Assembly (NCBI RefSeq): GCF_043757465.1 | Contig: NZ_JAYVPL010000016.1 | Location: 1-33,496, forward strand | Direction: 5' to 3' | DNA from: Armatimonas sp043757465 | GTDB taxonomy: Bacteria; Armatimonadota; Armatimonadia; Armatimonadales; Armatimonadaceae | Length of the DNA stretch: 33,496 nt | In this document: positions 22,013 through 30,591 of the stretch, one piece after another | How positions within the stretch are numbered: the stretch's first letter is position 1 | Layout of the letters: each line of letters opens with the position of its first letter | Made by a program: the position numbers and the translations under genes | Notes under the pieces: model-generated | The model's input: only the letters and a program-made list of their open reading frames with translations | The model's database searches: none | Told to the model about the DNA's origin: nothing

Positions 22013-24100
22013 CTAGTGCTTCCTCTCCTTGAGAGCAAATTTAAGTGCTGCCAACGCCTCTTGCCCGACGACCACGTCGCTCTCCTGGGTGGGTTGCCGT
22101 GCGAAAAGCGTGCGTTCACTCAGGCGGGCCAGGCGCTCGTAGGCACTGCCCACCGAGTCTCCCAGGCGCTGAGTAACCAGGGCGATGTGCTCCCCCACGG
22201 TCATGGCGCTCTCCCGTGTGGCCCCGTGGCGCTTGAGCTGATGGAGGGCGTGTTTGTAGGTGATCAGCAGCCGACGGGCGTAGAGCTCCTCTGCCGAGAT
22301 AACGGTGCGTCCGGGAAGCATCCCACGGCGCCGTAGGAACTCCGCGCCGCCCACGCCTAGTAGCCCCAGCACGGCGATCCCCACCAGAACCAGTGGCCCC
22401 ACGGGGAGCTTGCCTGCTTGCGCGCGGGGCAAAGGGGCGCTGGCGAGCGGAGCCATGGTCGCATCTATGGTCAGCACTGTCGCGTCAAAGGGAACCCAGC
22501 CGTACCCCGTAAAATACACTTCGCACCAGGCATGTCGGTTGCGTTCACGAAGGTGGTAGGCGTTTAGGTGATCCGGATCGGTCTCTCCTGCGTTGAAGCC
22601 GGTGGCGATGCGCGCTGGGATGCGTGCCGCGCGGCAGAGTAGAGTCACGGCGGTTGCGTAGAGATCGCAGTAGCCCACCTTCGACTCATTGAGGAACCAC
22701 TCCGCCGGGTTGCGACCCAGCGGGCAGGCGGGCGCATCCAGAGAGTACGTGCACCGGTTGGTCACAAACTTGCGGATGGCTTCCGCCTTGTTGTAGGGCA
22801 GCCGCTCTGTCCCAATCGCTTCCTGCGCCAGGGTATCGAGCATTCCTACATTGGGTTCTTGTAAGTAGCGCTCCAGAATCTCCTTGGGATAATTGACCGA
22901 CGAGTTATTCAGCTCCTCAGGACTGGCATTGGAGACATCGGCTTCCAGCTCGTAGGGGCCAGGGGGGAGCGCAATGTCCATGCGCCGTCCCACCAGCGCA
23001 AACGTGCCATCCACTCGGCGGTTAATTGTCCCTTGATCCGCTAGAAGCTGGCGTGGCTCCGCTAGGTGGATCATGGCGCGCGTGGCTACCAGGGGCTCGA
23101 TTTTGGCCTTGACGAGCTGGGTCTTTTTGCGTATCCCTTCAAGCGCGGGACTGAACTTGAAGATATTACGTCCGTCCTTGCTCGTTTCTGGTAAGAGTGT
23201 CTTGCCGCTCAGGTCGGTATCAAAAGGAATCCACTCATTTCCCTTACAGGTCGCAAACGTACGCATGCGCCAGTAGTGCGTCTCTAGTGTGATCACACGG
23301 TAGATCAGCGTATCGCTGTCCGTAACGGGGCCAAGACCGACGGCAAAGCTGTCCGGGCTATCAAACGTAAGATGCGGTTTGGAGTTATTGCGTAGCTTGT
23401 TGGCCTCGGGGCTAAGCTTCCAGCGCTCCAGAACCGTGGCCAGGGACATATTGCGCCCGATCATCTGCAGAGGAACGGCAACAATCACGCCCAGAGTCCA
23501 GGTGGCGACCCAGAGCAGCGCCGCGGTTCGGAGCTGAAGTCCCAGGAGCGGGTTTTTCACGACAAGGAGCCGTCCGTGCGTGCCTGCCTGGCTCAGCGTG
23601 TGCTGGTGGGTCATTAAAAACAAGGCACAGTACAGAAAGATTCCAAAGCAGACCAGGGTAATCACATTCAAATTTAGAGTCGCCGCTAGGCCGATCATCG
23701 CCATGGACCACACGCAGCAAAAAAGCGTGGCTCCGTCTGTCAGCCAGAAAAATGTCGCGACGGCTGCCGTTAGAGTGAGTGCAGCCAGCAGGCTCATGTC
23801 GTTGGTGGATACCAGAAAATCAATGGGAAGTGACTTCCCAAAGCGAACAATCGTGGCCTGAATCACGAAGAAGAAGCCGATAAGTCCTATGGCACCTGCG
23901 AGCAGATAGTCACGGCCAAGAGCGCGGGATCTAAGGTGACGCGCCGTCAGCGCACCGACGGTGCTGAGAACCGTGAGCAAGATCGTGTAACTCGGGCTGA
24001 TCAGCGGGGCAGTGAGTCCGAAAGTGGCCGCATTCTGCCCCAACAGAGCCGCGAGCATCAGAGGAAGCGAGCCCGTTTGGGGGGCGCTAGTGGTTCGCAC
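22013..24100 (-). CDS. TgpA-like membrane transglutaminase
   Basis: A protein of about 695 residues from the GTG at 24100, with several N-terminal membrane helices (about 12-195), a periplasmic middle and a transglutaminase-core domain. The catalytic triad is visible: Cys478 in GYCDLYATAV, His523 in NRHAWCEVYF and Asp539 in VPFDAT. One membrane helix (about 568-587) and a cytoplasmic helical tail follow. Such proteins commonly sit beside DUF58 and MoxR genes and probably modify envelope peptides or proteins. The start is uncertain: GTG 24100 overlaps the DUF58 stop by 14 bp and keeps the first membrane helix near the terminus, while an ATG at 24211 would give 37 more residues inside the DUF58 gene. 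Confidence 0.88.
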   Translation of the reverse strand: MRTTSAPQTGSLPLMLAALLGQNAATFGLTAPLISPSYTILLTVLSTVGALTARHLRSRALGRDYLLAGAIGLIGFFFVIQATIVRFGKSLPIDFLVSTNDMSLLAALTLTAAVATFFWLTDGATLFCCVWSMAMIGLAATLNLNVITLVCFGIFLYCALFLMTHQHTLSQAGTHGRLLVVKNPLLGLQLRTAALLWVATWTLGVIVAVPLQMIGRNMSLATVLERWKLSPEANKLRNNSKPHLTFDSPDSFAVGLGPVTDSDTLIYRVITLETHYWRMRTFATCKGNEWIPFDTDLSGKTLLPETSKDGRNIFKFSPALEGIRKKTQLVKAKIEPLVATRAMIHLAEPRQLLADQGTINRRVDGTFALVGRRMDIALPPGPYELEADVSNASPEELNNSSVNYPKEILERYLQEPNVGMLDTLAQEAIGTERLPYNKAEAIRKFVTNRCTYSLDAPACPLGRNPAEWFLNESKVGYCDLYATAVTLLCRAARIPARIATGFNAGETDPDHLNAYHLRERNRHAWCEVYFTGYGWVPFDATVLTIDATMAPLASAPLPRAQAGKLPVGPLVLVGIAVLGLLGVGGAEFLRRRGMLPGRTVISAEELYARRLLITYKHALHQLKRHGATRESAMTVGEHIALVTQRLGDSVGSAYERLARLSERTLFARQPTQESDVVVGQEALAALKFALKERKH

Positions 24101-25328
24101 GGAGGAGCTGCTCAAGGATTTTGCCTCCTTCTTCCCAGGGGGAATGTTTCTTTTCGACCGTTTTGACAAGAGTGGCGGGAAGACCGGGACGCGGTGCTGT
24201 ACTGCCGCCAAAGCTGATAGGATCTAGATAGAATATCTGGACACTGTCTCCCAGCCCCAAGCGGCGGGTGAGCCAGGAATCAAGCGCCGGGTCGCCGTGG
24301 GCGGTTAATACGATGAGCCTGGTTCCCGGTGCCAGACGCTGTGCACTCAGGGTCGCAACAAGAGGCGTCTCAGCGGTGGCTTGCGCCCGTGCGAGCAGGT
24401 CAAACAGATGGAAGCGCGCGGCTTCCGGGTCGCTGGCACGGGCATCAATCACCGCGCTTCCGTGCTGGGAATGCAGCGCGACGCCGCCGCCACGGGCCAG
24501 CGTGCGATCTGCCAGGGTGGCTGCGATCTTCACGGCATACTCCAGGGTCGCCTCGCGTCCGTTGCCTGCGTGGGTATTTTGCCGCAGATCGAGTGCCAGT
24601 ACCAGATCCTGCTCAAAGGCTTTTTCGTACTCCACCACCGTAAGACGGCCCGTGCGTGCGGTAGTACGCCAGTGGATTCGTCGTAGAGAGTCGCCGGGGT
24701 GGTACTCACGAACCCCATGGAACTCCAGGCCGTCGCCTCGCTGCGCCTTGCCCTCGCGCTCCCGTACCCCAAAGTGCCCCTCGCCTCCCGACTGCGCGAC
24801 CCGAATCGGAATGGGGGAGGGGTGAACGACCAGCTCTGTCGTCGGGGCAAGGTCAGCAGTAAACGAGAACAGTCCCAGCGGATCCGTTGTCTCGATCTGG
24901 GCGGGGCCGAGCAAATGAACGCCCCGCAGGAGGGGCTCGACCTGATAGGCCGTCGTCCCCTGGTGCCCGTTCCAGGAGTCTAGCTTGAGGGCACTCCCGC
25001 CGTCATATCGGCGTACGGCTTCGGGAAGTACTTCCTCGATCTCTACAACACTGGCGGGAAATTTCCCTGTCGCCTCCACATCCAGAACAATACGCACCAG
25101 CTTGCCTTCGACCGCTGTCTGAAGATGCCGACGGTTCCCGGTGTAGTGGGTCGGTGCCAGCGCGACGAGGCCGTACGCGATGGGCTGGATGAGCGCGGCC
25201 ATCACTGCCATCAGATAGAGATACTGAATATCCAGCAGAAGTGCCACGGTGAACAAAAAGATAAAGGCGACCGTTATCACAAAGGCCTTGATGCTACTGC
25301 TGCTGGTCTTACGTCCCACGGTGCTCAT
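24087..25328 (-). CDS. DUF58 domain protein
   Basis: A 413-residue protein with two N-terminal membrane helices (about 14-53), a beta-rich periplasmic-type stretch (about 65-165) and the DUF58 signature around 200-235 (FHGVREYHPGDSLRRIHWRT, then RTGRLTVVEYE). The C-terminal part resembles a vWA-like Rossmann domain (DLVLALDLRQNT). DUF58 proteins occur with MoxR AAA ATPases and TgpA-like transglutaminases and are linked to envelope assembly or stress, without a defined reaction. Here the transglutaminase follows with a short overlap, but no MoxR gene lies upstream within the window; the preceding sequence is a short ORF. Confidence 0.9.
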   Translation of the reverse strand: MSTVGRKTSSSSIKAFVITVAFIFLFTVALLLDIQYLYLMAVMAALIQPIAYGLVALAPTHYTGNRRHLQTAVEGKLVRIVLDVEATGKFPASVVEIEEVLPEAVRRYDGGSALKLDSWNGHQGTTAYQVEPLLRGVHLLGPAQIETTDPLGLFSFTADLAPTTELVVHPSPIPIRVAQSGGEGHFGVREREGKAQRGDGLEFHGVREYHPGDSLRRIHWRTTARTGRLTVVEYEKAFEQDLVLALDLRQNTHAGNGREATLEYAVKIAATLADRTLARGGGVALHSQHGSAVIDARASDPEAARFHLFDLLARAQATAETPLVATLSAQRLAPGTRLIVLTAHGDPALDSWLTRRLGLGDSVQIFYLDPISFGGSTAPRPGLPATLVKTVEKKHSPWEEGGKILEQLLRANH

Positions 25329-25398
25329 TGTACCTGCATCGTCGGAACTATAGGAAGTCGTTGGTAAAAGCCGCGATCAAATCTCAGATTTATTATTG

Positions 25399-25536
25399 CT
25401 ACTCCGACTCATCACCCAGGCTGGCGAGAAGCTCGGCGAGCTGCCCAAACTTGCTTGCCATCGGTGCCCGAACCCAGCCCTCGATCTCCAGGGGAAGCCA
25501 CGCCAGAAGCGCTGCGGCATCGTTGCACTCGCGCAC
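25399..25536 (-). CDS. Short ORF or 3' gene remnant
   Basis: An open frame from the TAA at 25567-25569 runs to a TAG at 25399-25401, with coding-like composition (LVRECNDAAALLAWLPLEIE followed by GWVRAPMASKFGQLAELLAS). If it starts at the GTG at 25536 it encodes 45 residues, with no clear ribosome-binding site. The sequence looks like a helical C-terminus, so it may be the end of a gene truncated upstream, or a small protein. No family is recognised. It is on the same strand, 70 bp upstream of the DUF58 gene. Confidence 0.4.
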   Translation of the reverse strand: MRECNDAAALLAWLPLEIEGWVRAPMASKFGQLAELLASLGDESE

Positions 25537-25636
25537 CAGCTCCCGCCGCTCTTGCCGTTTTGGTGTTTAGGATACCTGGCATCGCATGAGGGTAGGGGAT
25601 GGCGAATAAAACGCGTTTCTGTTACCCTACACTACG

Positions 25637-25927
25637 ATGAGATACTCTGCGAAGCCGGACTATCAGATTGCTCTTGCCATCGTAGGCGTTAGTTTGGCGA
25701 TCAGTGTCCCGTTCCTGAAACGGACACTTGCCCAGCCTGTTTCCTCCCGCCTCTGGATTTATCTGCTCCTGAGCCTCCCTGCTTTGGTCGCCGCGTTCCT
25801 TGTTTTCAATAAACGCAGTGCCCCAAAACTCCACGATCTTGCGCTTGGTGTGCTGGTCTTTACAGGTGGTCCAGGACTGGCTGCGCTTGGATTTGCCCTG
25901 TGGAGGATCGCCACCCAGCCCCGATAA
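25637..25927 (+). CDS. Small three-helix membrane protein
   Basis: A 96-residue protein with three predicted membrane helices at about 10-26 (IALAIVGVSLAISVPFL), 39-57 (LWIYLLLSLPALVAAFLVF) and 70-90 (LGVLVFTGGPGLAALGFALW). The ends are basic. No family is recognised. It has no Shine-Dalgarno upstream of the ATG and may share the leaderless style seen elsewhere. It ends 52 bp before fucI on the same strand, which has its own -10-like element. Confidence 0.7.
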   Translation: MRYSAKPDYQIALAIVGVSLAISVPFLKRTLAQPVSSRLWIYLLLSLPALVAAFLVFNKRSAPKLHDLALGVLVFTGGPGLAALGFALWRIATQPR

Positions 25928-25979
25928 TTCCTTGTATGAAACGCCCACGGCCAGGCCCAATCCTGGGTACAATTATCCC

Positions 25980-27758
25980 ATGAAGAAGAATGCACCGGTG
26001 AACCGCCTGAACGGTTCCCTTCCCAAAGTGGGGATTCGTCCGACGATTGATGGCCGCTACGGCGGCGTCCGCGAGAGCCTGGAAGACCAGACCATGGGGA
26101 TGGCACAGCGCACGGCGGCGCTGATTGTTGGGAATATAAAGCACGCTTGTGGCCTACCGGTCGAAGTTGTGATCGCGGATACGTGCATCGGGGGCGCGGC
26201 GGAGGCGGCGGCGTGCGCGGAGAAGTTCGCCCGTGAAGGGGTCGGCGTCGTGCTGACCGTGACCCCGTGCTGGTGCTACGGCGCGGAGACCATGAGCCTC
26301 GACGCGACGGTTCCCACGGCGGTCTGGGGTTTCAATGGCACCGAGCGGCCCGGTGCGGTCTATCTTGCGGCGGTGCTCGCGGGGCACACGCAAAAAGGCA
26401 TTCCCGCCTTTGGCATCTACGGCCACGAGGTCCAAGAGAGCGACGATACCAGCATCCCCGCCGACGTGAGTGAGAAGATTCTGCGCTTTGTGAAGTCTGG
26501 CCTGGCTGTCGCCTCGATGAGGAACACGAGCTACCTCGCCATGGGCGGCGTCTCTATGGGAATCGCGGGCTCGATCGTGGACTGTGATTTCTTTGAGAGC
26601 TTCCTCGGCATGCGCCCCGAGTTTTTGGACATGACCGAGTTCGTGCGCCGCATGGAACGCGGCATCTACGACCAGGAGGAGTACACTCGTGCCCTGGCCT
26701 GGGTGAAGGAGCACTGCCCCGAGGGAGCGGATACGAACCCGCCCGTGAAGCAGCGCAGCCGCGCACAGAAAGATGCGGACTGGGCAACCAGTGTCAAGAT
26801 GGCGCTGATCGCCCGCGACCTGATGGTGGGTAATCCGAAGCTGGCCGAAATGGGATTTATTGAGGAGTCGCGCGGGCACAACGCGCTTGTCGGGGGCTTC
26901 CAGGGGCAGCGCCAGTGGACGGATCATTTTCCCAATGGCGACTTTCTCGAAGCGATTCTCAACACGAGCTTTGACTGGAACGGCATCCGCCAGCCCTACA
27001 TTGTCGCCACCGAGAACGATGCCCTGAACGGTGCGTCCATGCTCCTAGGCCATCTTCTCACCCAGGGGGAGGCGCAGCTCTTCGCCGATGTGCGCACCTA
27101 CTGGTCGCCCGATTCCGTGGAGCGCGTCTCCGGGCACACGCTCACTGGGAAAGCTGCGAGTGGCATCCTGCACCTCATCAACTCCGGCCCGGCGGCGCTG
27201 GACTGGACGGGGCACGCGCTCAAGCCCTGGTACGAGATTGAGGACAACGACGCCAAGCAGGCGCTGGCGGCGACCCAGTGGTGCACGTCTGATCTGGGGT
27301 ACTTCCCGGCGGGCGGCTGGAGCACGGACTTCACGACGGTGGGGGATATTCCCTGCACGATGTTCCGCATCAACTTAGTGCGCGGCCTCGGCCCGGTTTT
27401 GCAGATCGCGGAAGGCTGGACGGTCGCGCTCCCCGATAGCGTCCACGATACACTCGATGCCCGCACCAACCCGACCTGGCCGACCACCTGGTTTGCCCCG
27501 AATCTGACGGGAGTCGGGCCCTTTGTGGATGTCTATTCCGTGATGAACGCTTGGGGCGCGAACCACGGCGCGATCTCTCGTGGGCATATCGGGGCTGATC
27601 TCATCACACTCGCCGCGATGCTCCGAATCCCTGTGGACATGCACAACGTCGCGGATGCCAAAATCTTCCGTCCGTCGGCCTGGACCCGCTTCGGTGCGCT
27701 GGAGCCGCAGTCAGCGGACTACCGCGCGTGCGCCGTTTATGGGCCTATGTATCGGTAA
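25980..27758 (+). CDS. fucI: L-fucose isomerase
   Basis: A 592-residue enzyme that interconverts L-fucose and L-fuculose (also D-arabinose and D-ribulose in homologues), Mn-dependent and hexameric in E. coli. It matches FucI from end to end: KVGIRPTIDGRYGGVRESLE (16-35), VTPCWCYGAETM, VWGFNGTERPGAVYLAAVLA, the metal ligands Glu and Asp in VATENDALNG, and the late His in NHGAISRGHIGADLITLAAM. Length equals E. coli FucI. The ATG at 25980 was chosen because homology starts there. There is no Shine-Dalgarno, and TACAAT (25968-25973) sits 6 nt before the ATG. No fuculokinase, aldolase or transporter is adjacent, so this step is unlinked from the rest of its pathway here. Confidence 0.96.
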   Translation: MKKNAPVNRLNGSLPKVGIRPTIDGRYGGVRESLEDQTMGMAQRTAALIVGNIKHACGLPVEVVIADTCIGGAAEAAACAEKFAREGVGVVLTVTPCWCYGAETMSLDATVPTAVWGFNGTERPGAVYLAAVLAGHTQKGIPAFGIYGHEVQESDDTSIPADVSEKILRFVKSGLAVASMRNTSYLAMGGVSMGIAGSIVDCDFFESFLGMRPEFLDMTEFVRRMERGIYDQEEYTRALAWVKEHCPEGADTNPPVKQRSRAQKDADWATSVKMALIARDLMVGNPKLAEMGFIEESRGHNALVGGFQGQRQWTDHFPNGDFLEAILNTSFDWNGIRQPYIVATENDALNGASMLLGHLLTQGEAQLFADVRTYWSPDSVERVSGHTLTGKAASGILHLINSGPAALDWTGHALKPWYEIEDNDAKQALAATQWCTSDLGYFPAGGWSTDFTTVGDIPCTMFRINLVRGLGPVLQIAEGWTVALPDSVHDTLDARTNPTWPTTWFAPNLTGVGPFVDVYSVMNAWGANHGAISRGHIGADLITLAAMLRIPVDMHNVADAKIFRPSAWTRFGALEPQSADYRACAVYGPMYR

Positions 27759-27778
27759 CGGGCGGGTAAACCGGCCCG
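27759..27778. terminator. Hairpin between convergent fucI and cimA
   Basis: A GC-rich hairpin (cgggc pairing with gcccg, with inner gg/cc around taaa) starts directly after the fucI stop. A second bulged stem (ctgaaaatcg with cgatttcag, about 27779-27808) reaches into the cimA stop region. Neither has a clear T-tract, so termination is uncertain. Confidence 0.35.
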
Positions 27779-27796
27779 CTGAAAATCGCCACGGGT

Positions 27797-29362
27797 CTAC
27801 GATTTCAGCAACCCATACTCAATCGAGTCCACAATCGCCTGCCAGCTGGCCTCAATTAGGTTCGTACTGACCCCCACAGTCGCCCATGAGTGCCCGTGGT
27901 GATCCGTGGACTCCACAATCGTACGCACTTTAGCTGCCGTACCCTCGCCGCTAGTGACAATACGCACTTTGTAGTCCGTCAGAGCAATGTCTTTAAGCTG
28001 GGGGTAGGCGGGTTCCAGCGCTTTACGGAGCGCCAAGTCCAGTGCGTTGACCGGGCCATCTCCCTCGGCCACGGCGAGCACTTCCTCCCCATTGACCCGC
28101 AGCCGAAGTGTTGCCTCGGTGACGGGAAGATCATCATGGGCACGCTTGCCGATAAACACCCGGAACGTGACGAGCTCAAAGAAAGGAGGGTAGCCGCCGG
28201 TGGCTTTCTTGAGGAGCAGCTCAAAGCTGGCCTCAGCGGCCTCGAACGAGTAGCCCTCGTGCTCCAGGCGGGTCACGGTGCGAAGAAGCTGCTTGGCGAC
28301 CGGAGATTTCTTATCCAGCGCGTAGCCCAGCTCCGCTGCTTTTTGTGCGATACTGGCGCTCCCCGCCTGCTCACTGACCAGAATCCGACGCTTGTTTCCC
28401 ACGCTACTGGGCTCGATATGATCGTAGGCACGGGGCCACTTGGAGATGGCATCGGCGTGGAGGCCCGCTTTATGGGTAAACGCATTTCGCCCGACAAACG
28501 CCGCTTTTGGGTTCGGGGAAAAGTTGGCGACCTCATCTACAAAGTGGGAAAGAACGGTCAACTCCTCCAGCGCCCCGCCGGGCACACAATCGAAGCCGAG
28601 CTTGAGGCGCAGGTTGGCAATGATCGGCACCAGGTTCGCGTTGCCCGTGCGCTCACCGTAGCCATTGATAGTTCCCTGGACTTGGGTCGCACCGGAGCGA
28701 ACCGCAGCCAGGGCATTGGCGGTTCCACAGTCGCCGTCATTGTGCGGGTGCATGGCAATGGGCGTGTTGGGAAATGCGGTGACCAGTGCGGCAATGACCG
28801 CGCCCACTTCATGAGGGAGTGCACCCCCATTGGTGTCACAGGGGCAGAGCCAGTCCGCGCCGCCTTCCACGGCGGCAGCCAAGCAGGCACGCGCGTACGT
28901 CTCGTCGTCTTTGAAGCCATCGAAGAAGTGCTCGCCATCGAAAATCACTTCTTTATTGTGGGCTTTCAAAAACGCGACCGACTCGCGAATCATTGCGATA
29001 TTCTCTGCCAGGGGAATGCGTAGGGTCTCGGTCACGTGGCGGCTGTGGGTCTTCCCTACAATCGTCACCACGGGGGTTCCTGCCTCCAGAAGACTCTGCA
29101 GAAGCTGGCTCTCCTCGACGGTTTCCCCGGGCTTTCGGGTCATGCCAAACGCGGCGAGCTTAGCGTTCTCCAGCGGTTCGGCCTTCAGGCGGGCGAAGAG
29201 TTCGGTGTCTTTAGGAACAGCACCAGGCCAGCCACCTTCGATGTAGTCAATGCCAAACGCGTCCAGCCGCCGGGCAATGCGCAGCTTGTCTTCCACGGAA
29301 AAAGAGACCCCCTCCATCTGGGAGCCGTCGCGCAGGGTCGTGTCGTAGATAAAAACTTTCAT
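27797..29362 (-). CDS. cimA: (R)-citramalate synthase
   Basis: A 521-residue enzyme of the HMGL/LeuA family that condenses pyruvate and acetyl-CoA to (R)-citramalate, the entry to the threonine-independent isoleucine route. Motifs: YDTTLRDGSQMEGVSFS (6-22), IEGGWPG, the metal-binding HPHNDGDCGTANALAA, GYGERTGNANL and HKAGLHADA. The C-terminal regulatory LeuA dimer domain is present (about 400-521, RLRVNGEEVLAVAEGDGPVNAL). YIEGGWPG and length are typical of the CimA (TIGR00977-like) branch rather than LeuA. GGAGG lies 8 nt before the ATG. The same-strand leuB nearby supplies a later step of the route; leuCD are not in the window. Confidence 0.95.
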   Translation of the reverse strand: MKVFIYDTTLRDGSQMEGVSFSVEDKLRIARRLDAFGIDYIEGGWPGAVPKDTELFARLKAEPLENAKLAAFGMTRKPGETVEESQLLQSLLEAGTPVVTIVGKTHSRHVTETLRIPLAENIAMIRESVAFLKAHNKEVIFDGEHFFDGFKDDETYARACLAAAVEGGADWLCPCDTNGGALPHEVGAVIAALVTAFPNTPIAMHPHNDGDCGTANALAAVRSGATQVQGTINGYGERTGNANLVPIIANLRLKLGFDCVPGGALEELTVLSHFVDEVANFSPNPKAAFVGRNAFTHKAGLHADAISKWPRAYDHIEPSSVGNKRRILVSEQAGSASIAQKAAELGYALDKKSPVAKQLLRTVTRLEHEGYSFEAAEASFELLLKKATGGYPPFFELVTFRVFIGKRAHDDLPVTEATLRLRVNGEEVLAVAEGDGPVNALDLALRKALEPAYPQLKDIALTDYKVRIVTSGEGTAAKVRTIVESTDHHGHSWATVGVSTNLIEASWQAIVDSIEYGLLKS

Positions 29363-29404
29363 AGTAAAGCCTCCAAATTGTGCGGCTCGGATACCTATGC
29401 CGAG

Positions 29405-30535
29405 CTAGCGCCGACGGACTTCCTCAAAGACTTCCATCCAGCGGTCCGTGAGTGTTTTCCAGTTGCAGAGTTCTCTGGCATGAAGCCCGTTTGCTCCTAG
29501 AGTTTTCCGTAGCTCAGGATCATGGGAAAGTTGGCGCATGGCATTGGTCAGCGCGGGAATATTCTCGGGAGTGTCTACAACTATAGCCCCCGCGCGTACA
29601 ACCTCCACAGCCCCGACACACTCTGGGAGAATCAGTGGCAAACCACAGAAAGCTGCCTCAAGGGCGACCATCCCAAAGGGTTCGTAGCGTGAGGGAAAGA
29701 CGAAGAAATCGCAGGCGCGCATGACATCCGCGACATCACGTCGGAATCCGAGAAAATGCACGCGGTCTGCCACGCCCAGCTCCGCGGCCAGCGCGGGATA
29801 GGGACTGCGCAGCTGCTCTCCGATAACAGCGACATGAAGCCCGGGAACCTGCGTGAGAGCCTGGATCACGGCGGCTAAGTTCTTACGCGCCGAGCGGATG
29901 TCGCCCGCAAAAATAGCCATGGGGACACTGTCAGGGAGACCAAAGCGCGTCCTTGGGAGGGGGGTGGTCATAAATTCGTCGGGATCTGCGCCATTGAAAA
30001 TGACTTCGAGTTTATGGAGAGGAACCCCGATGTCTAAAAGTTCTTGTTGCACACGATGGGCGCAGCAGATGATTTTTTCAGACTGGGCGAACGATTTGAG
30101 CTCCCCCCACTTATTGTAGGCCGTGTAGAGCCTCTGGTAGGGGGTCTTTGCACTGGCCTCCGCCATCCCGCTGGTAGCGACATATTTTCCCCAGGCATGA
30201 TGGCAGAACTGCGCGTTGTTCACCTGGTGCGGGTAGGTAAGCGTGTGCCCGTATCCCAGGATCACATCGTAGCGTGTGCCGTGCTGCTTGAGGTAGTTAT
30301 CGGCGAAACGGACGCCTTCGATGCCACGGAAAAACGCGGTTCTTGTCCCTAAAGGGCTCAGTGGCAAGGGGATATGCCTTGCCCCGCTCTCCAAGAGACT
30401 CGCCTCCACACGGAGCGCAATGAGATCAACCGCCCAGCCTTCGCGGAGTGCACGCTCGGCGATAGCCAGAGCGACACGTCCTTGGCCGTCTCCCTTGATA
30501 ATATTGTGTGTGACAATGGCTAGATGTTGGGCCAT
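29405..30535 (-). CDS. GT4 family glycosyltransferase
   Basis: A 376-residue GT-B enzyme. The N-terminal half has a glycine-rich donor/acceptor loop (THNIIKGDGQGRVA), and the C-terminal half carries the hallmark FPSRYEPFGMVALEA (Ex7E motif), with VIFNGADPDEF and MAIFAGDIRSARKNL typical of GT4. It probably transfers a sugar to a lipid or polysaccharide at the inner membrane; donor and acceptor are unknown. A short hairpin (gctcgg/ccgagc, 29385-29405) overlaps its stop and precedes the cimA leader. It lies between a gene for an anchored protein and cimA, and has no amino-acid biosynthesis role that I can see. Confidence 0.9.
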   Translation of the reverse strand: MAQHLAIVTHNIIKGDGQGRVALAIAERALREGWAVDLIALRVEASLLESGARHIPLPLSPLGTRTAFFRGIEGVRFADNYLKQHGTRYDVILGYGHTLTYPHQVNNAQFCHHAWGKYVATSGMAEASAKTPYQRLYTAYNKWGELKSFAQSEKIICCAHRVQQELLDIGVPLHKLEVIFNGADPDEFMTTPLPRTRFGLPDSVPMAIFAGDIRSARKNLAAVIQALTQVPGLHVAVIGEQLRSPYPALAAELGVADRVHFLGFRRDVADVMRACDFFVFPSRYEPFGMVALEAAFCGLPLILPECVGAVEVVRAGAIVVDTPENIPALTNAMRQLSHDPELRKTLGANGLHARELCNWKTLTDRWMEVFEEVRRR

Positions 30536-30591
30536 AGAAAGAAGTCCCGAAGTGTCTCTGAACAGACGAAAGTTTCTGCGGCACTGTTATA

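Noticed and set aside
26154..26927. 257-codon minus-strand ORF inside fucI
   Set aside because: It is His/Arg/Gly-rich antisense sequence opposite a fully conserved FucI frame.
29385..29405. Intrinsic terminator after the GT4 gene
   Set aside because: The 6-bp stem overlaps the stop codon and has no T-tract; noted only in the GT4 entry.
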